DNA of 64,000 nucleotides, from contig NZ_JAMBOT010000001.1 in assembly GCF_023715725.1 (NCBI RefSeq), positions 372,001-436,000 on the forward strand, given 5' to 3'. Of this stretch, positions 8,592 through 15,678 are shown one piece after another. This DNA comes from Paenibacillus pasadenensis (lineage in GTDB: Bacteria; Bacillota; Bacilli; Paenibacillales; Paenibacillaceae). The position numbers and the translations under genes were made by a program. The notes below the pieces were generated by a model. The model was not told where the DNA came from. It saw only the letters and a list, made by a program, of their open reading frames with translations, and made no database searches. Position 1 is the first letter of the stretch; each line of letters opens with the position of its first letter.

Positions 8592-9857
8592 TCACTCCTT
8601 GTCATGCATTTCTTTGATCGTGTTGTTGTAGGAATTGACGCTCCGTCCCGTTTTGTTTATTTTAACTTTTACGATAACCTCGCTCTCAATCTTAGGAAAC
8701 CCTTGTTCATTCCAGTTTTTATGAATTTTTTTCCATTCCCGGGTATGCTGCTTAAGCAGCAGATTGCCAAATCCGAAAATATCCGCATGAAGACTTTGGG
8801 CTCCTCTAATGCTGTCTTCAATATCGTCTTTCAGCTCCTGCTCGATCCGTTCGGCAATTGGGCGCAAATTTCCAGGTTTGCTCATATCCCCCGGACAATT
8901 GTATTCCATGAGCGCGCCTTCTCCGCTTACCTCAACTCGCATCAGCCAGCTTGAGCCTTGTTTAATAGGCGTAATTTTACCCTTCTTCTGGCGAATACGA
9001 ATGCTGTTTCTTTTCAGGCGCTCCCCTTCGCATGCAAAAGACACGCTTGTTTCTTTGACCCAGCCTTTGGCCCACAGGATGCCCCGGCTCTCGTGCGACG
9101 TCATCCAGCCGATCATGCGGTTCTCCTTGAATATGGCCACCTTTTGCAGACGCACTTTAGTGCCGGTATGCGTGGCTTTGGCGGCGTCAACGCTGTCTAC
9201 CGGGTCACCGTTTCCTCGCAGCCCAATGCCGGCTACGCCCCCCACGTGAACCGGTCCGAGCATGGACTGGCCAAGCTCGAACATGGTCATGGCCCTGAAA
9301 TTTCCGCCGTATTTTTCTTCAAGCCCAATGAGCCGGTTAATGCCCGCGCCCGAAATTTTTTCCAGCGGAAGCAGCTGTTCTAAAACCTTTCTGGCGGTGC
9401 CCTCGGTAACAAAAATGGCAACCGTTTCCCTAGAATCCCCATTGCGCATGTAGGCCTCGATGAGCGGCGCAATGCCTTTGCGGGCGGCTTTTTCCCCGAC
9501 GATGACGATCTGGTTATGGCTAAAATAGAGACGGCGGGACATCTCCTGGGTCGCTTTGTTCACTGCGCCTCGGAAGCTGTCTCCTTCCGTTGTAAAAACA
9601 TTGACCGGCGAAGCGGATGAGCCGACATACGCGCCTTGCGATGAAATCGCGTTTGGTATGACGAGCTGGTAGCTGAGCTTCCACCTGCCGCTGTCCGTAA
9701 TGTCAATGCCCGTGGCCGAAATAATGCCCAGCTCGTTAAGCTCCTGCCGGTCCCAACAGCCCGCAACGCCAAGCAGCAGGAGCAGCAGAAGCGCAGCCAA
9801 GCTGCGGCGGAGCAAACTCCATTCGGACATTGTACCTTTTGCATAGGACCGCTTCAT
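8592..9857 (-). CDS. Germinant receptor 1 subunit C, Ger(x)C lipoprotein
   Basis: Lipoprotein subunit on the outer face of the inner spore membrane. A hydrophobic leader ends in lipobox VAGC, followed by WDRQELNELGIISATGIDI, the standard opening of Ger(x)C proteins. The C-terminal domain contains KIHKNWNEQGFPKIESEVIVKVKI, also family-typical. At 421 residues it is of usual length. The ATG at 9857 overlaps the A-subunit stop by 4 bp, which supports this start over the methionine at residue 10. Confidence 0.92.
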   Translation of the reverse strand: MKRSYAKGTMSEWSLLRRSLAALLLLLLLGVAGCWDRQELNELGIISATGIDITDSGRWKLSYQLVIPNAISSQGAYVGSSASPVNVFTTEGDSFRGAVNKATQEMSRRLYFSHNQIVIVGEKAARKGIAPLIEAYMRNGDSRETVAIFVTEGTARKVLEQLLPLEKISGAGINRLIGLEEKYGGNFRAMTMFELGQSMLGPVHVGGVAGIGLRGNGDPVDSVDAAKATHTGTKVRLQKVAIFKENRMIGWMTSHESRGILWAKGWVKETSVSFACEGERLKRNSIRIRQKKGKITPIKQGSSWLMRVEVSGEGALMEYNCPGDMSKPGNLRPIAERIEQELKDDIEDSIRGAQSLHADIFGFGNLLLKQHTREWKKIHKNWNEQGFPKIESEVIVKVKINKTGRSVNSYNNTIKEMHDKE

Positions 9858-11797
9858 TGCTGCTCACCCCGCTGCTCGTTTGGTTGGCGCTTATGATCCA
9901 CAGGAGCAACTTGGGGCAGTTGGCCCTGGCCGCTTCCCGGCTGCTGGCTTTGGCCGCCTCCCGTCTGCTGGCCTTGGCCGCTGCCCGGCTGTTGGCCTTG
10001 GCCGCTTCCCGGCTGCTGGCCTTGGCCGCCTCCCGGCTGCTGGCCTTGGCCGCTTCCCGGCTGCTGGCTCTGGCCGCTTCCCGGCTGCTGGCCTTGGCCG
10101 CTTCCCGGCTGCTGGCCCTGGCCGCTGCCTTGCATACTGCTCGGCTGCTGCTGGCCCGGAAGCTCCGGCGGCAGGCTTTGCGGCGCTTCCTGCTGCTGGC
10201 TTTTTGGCTTGCCGCCCGCAACGCGCTTACGGGCTCCCCGATGCGTCATCGCAGGCCGGAGCGGCATTGCCCAGCGCGGCATCCGGAATATGGTATCTCT
10301 CCAGCTGCCCTTGACCCATGGCGCCATCGGCGCTAAATACGGAATGCCAAATGAATGCAGTCCCGCCAGATGGATGATAAAGATCAGGTCAAGCGAAATA
10401 ATGCCGACAAAACCGAGCATGCCGGCGCTAATCATGAACAAGAAGCGCATCAGCCTGGCTGAGTTGGCGATATTGAGCTGGGGAGCGACAAAGCTCGACA
10501 TCGCCGTGAGCGCCACGATGATAACCATTGCCGCCGACACAAGTCCAGCCTGTACCGACGCCGTGCCGATTACGAGCGCGCCTACAACGGATATCGCCGC
10601 ACCGATCGCCCGCGGCATCCGCACGCCCGCTTCCCGCAGCACCTCGAATATTAGCTCCATCAGCAGCGCTTCGGCCAGCGCCGGCAGAGGGATGCCCTCT
10701 CTTTGCGCAGACAGAGTAATCAGCAAGTTGGTCGGCATCATTTCCTGATGAAACGTTGTAATGGCAATATAAAGCGCCGGCAGATGAATCGTCAGCAGGA
10801 ATGCGCTCATCCGAAGCATTCTCAAAAAGCTCGCGATGTCAAAACGCTGGTAATAGTCCTCCGGCGATTGAAAAAAGCGGAAAAACGTAACCGGGGCAAT
10901 CAGTCCAAACGGGCTTCCGTCCGAAATAATGGCGATATGGCCCTCCAGCAAATAAGCCGACACCTGATCAGGGCGTTCCGAGTGAATGACCGTCGGAAAA
11001 AGAGTAAAGGTTTTATCCTGAATAAACTCCTCAATATAACCGCTGTCGATGATCCCGTCGATATCGATAGCCGCCAGTCTGCTGCGCGCTTCCTCTACAA
11101 ACTCCATGCGGACCGTGTTTTTCATATAGATCAGCGCAACCTGCGTGCAGGTCTGTCTGCCGATCCGCTGCGTTTCCACAATCATTTGCTCCGAGCGGAT
11201 AATGCGCCGGATCTGGCCGATATTCGTTTCCAGCGACTCCGTAAAGCCTTGCTGCGGACCGCGAATAACGGTCTGCGAGGTCGGCTCGGTAACGGCCCGT
11301 ACCGCACCGCCAGCCGCATCAGTCGCAAATGCTTCGCTGCTCCCATCCACGAGCACAAGACAGCAGCCGAGCAACAGCGCATCCAGCGCGCGCTCCAGCG
11401 TCGTCACCGGCTCGGTGAGAGGCGCCGTAATAATTTCCGTGCGGAGCCGGTGGACGAGAGTTTGCATTTGCCGTTCCTTTGAGCCTCGTCCATGCGTCTC
11501 TTCGTCGGCGTGGGCGAACTGCAGCTTGTCGAGAATATCCTCACGGATGCTCGTTTCGTCGACGATGCCTTGCAAATACAGGATAGCAAGCTTAATTCCC
11601 GGCGCCGCCGGAGATGCCGTAATACGCAGTCGCAGGTCGGATGACTCGCCGAACTGGGTCCGGATTGCATGGGCATTGGCCGCCAGCGACACGCTAAGCG
11701 GGGTTGACGTCACTCTTCTGCCCAAGGGAGGGGGCTTTGGCCCGCCGCTGCCCTTGTTTCCCGCCGATTTTCCTTTGCTCTGTTTAAAAGCAAACAA
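9854..11797 (-). CDS. Germinant receptor 1 subunit A, GerAA/GerKA type, with repetitive C-terminal tail
   Basis: Membrane subunit of a spore germinant receptor. The soluble N-terminal domain (to about residue 300) is followed by five or so membrane segments, for example around FLLTIHLPALYIAITTFHQE and GAAISVVGALVIGTASVQAG, ending near YLAPMAPWVKGSWRDTIFR. Conserved GPQQGFTESLETNI is present. The last 120 residues are an unusual low-complexity tail with nine GSGQGQQP-like octapeptides. I place the start at TTG 11797 because GGGAGGGG sits 6 nt before it; an ATG-like longer frame from 11842 begins inside a hairpin. 647 residues is long for the family because of the tail. Confidence 0.9.
   Translation of the reverse strand: MFAFKQSKGKSAGNKGSGGPKPPPLGRRVTSTPLSVSLAANAHAIRTQFGESSDLRLRITASPAAPGIKLAILYLQGIVDETSIREDILDKLQFAHADEETHGRGSKERQMQTLVHRLRTEIITAPLTEPVTTLERALDALLLGCCLVLVDGSSEAFATDAAGGAVRAVTEPTSQTVIRGPQQGFTESLETNIGQIRRIIRSEQMIVETQRIGRQTCTQVALIYMKNTVRMEFVEEARSRLAAIDIDGIIDSGYIEEFIQDKTFTLFPTVIHSERPDQVSAYLLEGHIAIISDGSPFGLIAPVTFFRFFQSPEDYYQRFDIASFLRMLRMSAFLLTIHLPALYIAITTFHQEMMPTNLLITLSAQREGIPLPALAEALLMELIFEVLREAGVRMPRAIGAAISVVGALVIGTASVQAGLVSAAMVIIVALTAMSSFVAPQLNIANSARLMRFLFMISAGMLGFVGIISLDLIFIIHLAGLHSFGIPYLAPMAPWVKGSWRDTIFRMPRWAMPLRPAMTHRGARKRVAGGKPKSQQQEAPQSLPPELPGQQQPSSMQGSGQGQQPGSGQGQQPGSGQSQQPGSGQGQQPGGGQGQQPGSGQGQQPGSGQGQQTGGGQSQQPGSGQGQLPQVAPVDHKRQPNEQRGEQQ
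9921..10136. repeat. 24-bp tandem repeat, nine copies, inside the gerA-type gene
   Basis: Nine head-to-tail 24-bp units starting at 9921, 9945, 9969 and so on to 10113. The unit on the + strand is close to TGGCCTTGGCCGCTTCCC plus GGCTGC, with third-position variation. On the coding strand each unit encodes an octapeptide near GSGQGQQP (variants GSGQSQQP, GGGQGQQP, GSGQGQQT). The in-frame unit length means copy number can vary without breaking the gene. Confidence 0.95.
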
Positions 11798-11802
11798 GAA
11801 AG

Positions 11803-11857
11803 ACCCCTCCCTTATCCAGAATGACCTTATTCTGGGCAACAAGGAGGGGTTTTATCC
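11803..11857. promoter_or_regulatory. Long hairpin overlapping the gerA-type ribosome binding site
   Basis: ACCCCTCC/GGAGGGGT and CCAGAAT/ATTCTGG arms form one hairpin with internal mismatches. On the + strand it ends GGAGGGGTTTTA, like a terminator. On the - strand the right arm is the GGGAGGGG that serves as ribosome binding site for TTG 11797, followed by TCTTTCTTG. It may terminate transcription arriving from the phosphotransferase operon, sequester the receptor ribosome binding site, or both. Confidence 0.6.
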
Positions 11858-11979
11858 AAGTTATGGGGTGCGGATGATTTGTGTCCCGTGACGTAGTGTG
11901 TTTTAACAGGCATGCCTTTTTAAACGATTCTCAAAACGATACGTTATCTCCTCGGAAGCATACCGAATTTACACCTTTC

Positions 11980-12852
11980 TCACCCTCTACTCAGCAAGTC
12001 TATATTTTCTTGGAGGAATGACTGGTTTTTTTCGACGCCCCGGTTTTTGCACCAGACAATAGCACTGAACGCATCATAAATATCAAAAAAGGGCAGCACC
12101 GTTTCCAGGTCCAGCATAGGGCGAACCGTTTGATATCCTGCCGTATAAGCTTCTTTTGTCCCCGGGTTCACTTGCCAAATATACCGGTTCACTTTCGTAA
12201 AATCGACCTCGGAAGATCCAGCGCGGGCGCTCTCAAAATCGATTATTCCCGCAACCTCGCTTCCATTTACTAAGATATTGCCTGGTCTAAAATCCATATG
12301 TACAACGCATGGCCCGTCGGGTTCCGGCAATGCAGCAAACAGAACTTCAAAACGGCTCAAGCATGCTTCGTACAATTCTGGTTCAAGAATCTCTTTGCAG
12401 GGCTCTTCCCACATTTCAAAATTTCTTTTGATATGCAGCCTCCAATCGTTGTGCTCCAGCAGCCTGACTCCGTCTTTTCCATAATTCCCGTAGCCCGGGG
12501 CTTTCACCTCATGCAGCATCGCATGATACATTCCGATTTTAAAAGCAAGCTGCTCATCGATTTGCTTCGGGCACGGAACACCTCGGATTTCGGCTAACAG
12601 CATAGCCCCGCTGATGTTTTCATCCCCATCCCAAACATCCAGCACCTCGGGAACAGGTAAAACTCCCTTCAATATTTCCAGCACCTTAAGCTCACGGAAT
12701 AATTTATCCTTATTAAATGGAATCTTCACATACACGTTTTCCCGGTTAAAAAGCGTAAGCTTATAGACTTCGGAGCTGAACGAGTCCGGAACATCTTCAA
12801 TGTTCAAGACGTCCAGCTTTAACTTTTTAATTACGGTCTGAACGGAGCTCAT
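11980..12852 (-). CDS. Aminoglycoside phosphotransferase (APH)-family kinase
   Basis: Protein-kinase-fold small-molecule phosphotransferase, 290 residues. The catalytic Brenner motif VVHMDFRPGNIL is near residue 188 and the metal-binding IIDFESARAG near 208. N-terminal lobe strands such as VYKLTLFNRENVYVKI fit an ATP-binding lobe. The substrate cannot be predicted: the family covers antibiotics, choline, homoserine and sugars. The ATG at 12852 overlaps the acetyltransferase stop by 4 bp and has GGGAGG 7 nt upstream, so it is preferred to the frame opening at 12876. It is the third gene of a coupled operon. Confidence 0.85.
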   Translation of the reverse strand: MSSVQTVIKKLKLDVLNIEDVPDSFSSEVYKLTLFNRENVYVKIPFNKDKLFRELKVLEILKGVLPVPEVLDVWDGDENISGAMLLAEIRGVPCPKQIDEQLAFKIGMYHAMLHEVKAPGYGNYGKDGVRLLEHNDWRLHIKRNFEMWEEPCKEILEPELYEACLSRFEVLFAALPEPDGPCVVHMDFRPGNILVNGSEVAGIIDFESARAGSSEVDFTKVNRYIWQVNPGTKEAYTAGYQTVRPMLDLETVLPFFDIYDAFSAIVWCKNRGVEKNQSFLQENIDLLSRG

Positions 12853-13328
12853 TCCTTCGCCTCCCTGGAATTCCACTCTTCCCGCAAAATAGCGTAATAA
12901 TACTCATCCCACCACTCATCGCCATGGGGAATGCATTTCTGAAAATGGCCTTCACGTCTCATGCCGATTTTCTCCATCAACCGATGGGACGGCACGTTTT
13001 CCGGCTGGATGGCTAATGCCGCCTCCGATGCGTACCCTCGATGATAGAACCGGGGATTGAACACCCACCCGATTTCAAACGTATGCTCGCCAAAATAACG
13101 GTGAAACACAATATGGCCGATAAGTGTTCCGTCATCTTTTAAAACAACAGGGAAGTTCCCGGCTTCATCGCCGATGTTCTTCTCTACAAACCGCTTAACC
13201 GCCGCTTCATCTTGAATTCCTTCCGGAATATAGTTCATGACGGTCTGATTGGATGTGTACTCCAGCACCGCAGGCCAATCCTCGTAATTGAACCTGCGAA
13301 TGATTAATCTCTCGGTCGTGACGTTCAT
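12849..13328 (-). CDS. GNAT-family N-acetyltransferase, apparently shortened
   Basis: RimJ/RimL-like acetyl-CoA transferase, 159 residues from the ATG at 13328 (overlapping the upstream stop by 4 bp). It opens with TTERLIIRRFNYEDWPAVLEY and has GWVFNPRFYHRGYASEAALA, the acetyl-CoA region, near residue 88-106. Directly after this it jumps to IQPENVPSHRLMEKIGMRREG. In family members about 20 residues (helix plus the strand usually ending in RI-A-C/T) separate these blocks, so an in-frame deletion near 13010 is likely. Activity is therefore doubtful although the frame is intact. Confidence 0.8.
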   Translation of the reverse strand: MNVTTERLIIRRFNYEDWPAVLEYTSNQTVMNYIPEGIQDEAAVKRFVEKNIGDEAGNFPVVLKDDGTLIGHIVFHRYFGEHTFEIGWVFNPRFYHRGYASEAALAIQPENVPSHRLMEKIGMRREGHFQKCIPHGDEWWDEYYYAILREEWNSREAKE

Positions 13329-14311
13329 CCGTTCACTTTCGCGTTGCCAAAATAACTTGCCTTCTTTTCCATCGACTTCGTCAGTTTTGCTCTCAGATTC
13401 ACCAGCCATTCCGGTTCATGCTCCCACCTTTCGGCCATGGATCGAAGACAGCGGACGTATCCGTACAAAGCAGCGAACCTTCTGCATGCCGGAATAAGGG
13501 CTGAATAATCCTCTGAAATCGCAAACTCAGTCCGATATCCGTTTAAGAAGCACGTTCGTTTATCGTTATAATTTTCAGCAGGTACATACTCTGCCAAGCT
13601 ATCCAGCGCCTGATCAATGTCCATCGCGTACCAGTGATACATGGAGTCATCAAAATCAATCACATTGCAAGAGCCCGTTTCTTCATCATAAAAAACATTG
13701 TCGTATTCAAAATCATAATGAATGAGTCCGAAGTTTTCTTTTGTCATCGGGATCGAAGAAAAATAATTCTTCAGCCGCTCCGCCTCCATTAACGCTGCCG
13801 TTTCATGGGGAAAATCGGTTAAAACCTCTTGAATCCAGGCCAGCACATCACGATAGGTCCATCTCTGACAGCCGTCCGGTGTATACTCGCTCGATAATTG
13901 ATGCAGCTTCCCCAATGCTTTTCCGTAGCTAAATACGATGTCATCGCCAACCTCATTCATCTGCACGCCAGACACACGTTTAAAGACGGAAGCATAATAA
14001 CGCCCCCACGGCGTTTCAGCCTCCATAAAATATTCCCCGTTTTCAGATGCAACCGCCTCTAAAGCCCCATAACCTCTTGCCCTCAAATAAGTAATAAAAT
14101 CGAGCTCCGCTAAACTATTTTCTCTGCTTTTTTCCGGCGCAGGAGCGAATCTCAGAAACTGGGTATCTCCTTCAAATTTAAAAGGATAAACGGCATTAGA
14201 GGAGATTCGATAGGATCGAAACAGCTCGATTGATTCCTTGTCGTACTCCCAGTTTTCTATAAGCATTTTGGCCAAATCCTCATTGTTAAACAAATAGTTC
14301 AGCTTCAGCAT
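13325..14311 (-). CDS. APH-family phosphotransferase, first gene of the coupled operon
   Basis: Kinase-fold phosphotransferase, 328 residues, with the Brenner motif LIHYDFEYDNVF near residue 203 and VIDFDDSMYHWY near 221. The tyrosine- and acid-rich form of this motif resembles the YihE/CotS-like or HomoserineK/ThrB2-like branches more than classical aminoglycoside kinases; I cannot choose a substrate. The ATG at 14311 is preferred over two upstream in-frame starts because GAGGAG lies 7 nt before it. It is translationally coupled to the GNAT gene. Confidence 0.82.
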   Translation of the reverse strand: MLKLNYLFNNEDLAKMLIENWEYDKESIELFRSYRISSNAVYPFKFEGDTQFLRFAPAPEKSRENSLAELDFITYLRARGYGALEAVASENGEYFMEAETPWGRYYASVFKRVSGVQMNEVGDDIVFSYGKALGKLHQLSSEYTPDGCQRWTYRDVLAWIQEVLTDFPHETAALMEAERLKNYFSSIPMTKENFGLIHYDFEYDNVFYDEETGSCNVIDFDDSMYHWYAMDIDQALDSLAEYVPAENYNDKRTCFLNGYRTEFAISEDYSALIPACRRFAALYGYVRCLRSMAERWEHEPEWLVNLRAKLTKSMEKKASYFGNAKVNG

Positions 14312-14599
14312 CGGCATTCTCCTCATGCGCAGTAATCATCCATTATTTAACATACATTACTTTATCCCATTTGGTCTGGTAAAGGTTTAATTTAACTAAA
14401 GTTACCTAAATGTACGAATTTCCAAGAACAACCGAGGTTAAACAAGTTCTTTGTTTTGGAAAAGGAGGCGAAAGCGCGTTTAACCTGCAATCTCTCTAGC
14501 TCAAAAAAATACGAACGTCTGTTTTTGGACTTCGCCAATTATTCCATCGAGGTGATACGATTAGACTTGGTCCGTTACCATTTAATAGGAGATGAGATC

Positions 14600-15538
14600 A
14601 TGGATATACTCAAAGCCAATCCATCCGCGACGTTCAATCCTCTGTTAGCTCTCACGCAAAAAACAAAACACGAATTGCGCTCATCCGCCGCTTCATTAGT
14701 TGTTATCCAGGGCGACAACATTGTGCTGGAATGGTACAACGGCTTTCATCATTTCAAAAAAGGAGCCCGCCCGGTTACGGCAGACTCCATGTTCAACCTC
14801 TACTCCACAAGAAAAACCTACATAGGCTTAGCGACGGCAATTGCCGTAACGGAAGGCCGCATTCCATTGGAGACGCCTGTTCACCAGGTTGTGCGGGATA
14901 TTCCGAGGAGCGAGCTCGGAGAAGTAACAATCCGCGACCTAGCGACCAAATCAGGCGCAAAATATTTCGGGAAAGACAGAATGGAAAGAGAAGAACTCGC
15001 GGGTAAAGTTATCCGGGCCATTACGGGCAAAACCATTGCGCAGCTGTTAACCGAGCGTCTGTTCACCCCTCTTGAATTAAATCTAACTGAATGGGCTTCA
15101 TCTCCTAAAAAAGAGCTTGTCTGCGATTTTCAAGCGGACGGGCATTATTCCTCTGTACGGATCGAGTCCGATGAAGGCCATGATCGAAATCTATATACGA
15201 GTGCGCTGGATCTCGCCTTGTGGGGATATCTGCATCTCAAAAAGGGGCTGATTCGCGGCGAGCGAATTTTGCCGGATGAGGTGTTTGCTTTATATGCCGC
15301 TCTTCAATCGTCGGAGGATGCGGGCAAACGCCTCTTTGGGTGGTATTTTCAGGAGGATTGGTACTATGCGACCGGAGCAGCCGGCTGCCATTGCGTCGTT
15401 TACCCGGAATACAACGCAGTCGGCGTGCGGATGCTCAATCGATACACGGACAATTACGCCGCAGATCAGCTGACATTTAATCGCACCCTGCTGGACTGCC
15501 TGAAGCGCAGCTCGGCTGCTGGTGGCGCAAGAGGTTAG
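14600..15538 (+). CDS. Serine hydrolase of the beta-lactamase/PBP fold, atypical active site
   Basis: 312 residues from ATG 14600, which has AGGAGATGA 7 nt upstream. The nucleophile motif is SMFNLYSTRKTYIGLATAIA (Ser-x-x-Lys as STRK), followed by EGRIPLETPVHQVV and VTIRDLATKSG, the usual class C-like order. Only about 20 residues separate TIRDL from AGKVIRAITGKT; relatives have 50-70 there, carrying the catalytic Tyr of YxN, which I cannot find. The C-terminal ATGAAG block may replace the usual HTG/GHxG. No signal peptide is visible, so it is probably cytoplasmic. It is divergent from the phosphotransferase operon. Confidence 0.7.
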   Translation: MDILKANPSATFNPLLALTQKTKHELRSSAASLVVIQGDNIVLEWYNGFHHFKKGARPVTADSMFNLYSTRKTYIGLATAIAVTEGRIPLETPVHQVVRDIPRSELGEVTIRDLATKSGAKYFGKDRMEREELAGKVIRAITGKTIAQLLTERLFTPLELNLTEWASSPKKELVCDFQADGHYSSVRIESDEGHDRNLYTSALDLALWGYLHLKKGLIRGERILPDEVFALYAALQSSEDAGKRLFGWYFQEDWYYATGAAGCHCVVYPEYNAVGVRMLNRYTDNYAADQLTFNRTLLDCLKRSSAAGGARG

Positions 15539-15599
15539 TGCTAATCCGTTTGTGCAACGTGTTTAAGCTCATTTGCACATAAACGGGTTCAAACGCAAC

Positions 15600-15645
15600 G
15601 ACCCGCAAACGGAGCCTTTTTCAAAAAAGGTTCCGTTTACGGGTC
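15600..15645. terminator. Bidirectional hairpin between convergent genes
   Basis: GACCCG, AAACGGA and CCTTTTT pair with AAAAAGG, TCCGTTT and CGGGTC with single mismatches. It lies between the serine hydrolase and the leftward beta-helix gene and could end transcription from both. A smaller GTGCAA/TTGCAC inverted repeat lies at 15552-15578. Confidence 0.65.
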
Positions 15646-15678
15646 ATCTCTCAATCATAATGAACAGGCTGGCCTTAC

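Noticed and set aside
9921..10136. CRISPR-like repeat array
   Set aside because: Units are contiguous 24-mers without spacers and encode protein in frame.
9830..10336. 168-residue + strand frame rich in LLALAASR repeats
   Set aside because: It is the antisense of the gerA-type 24-bp repeats; the regularity comes from the real gene on the - strand.
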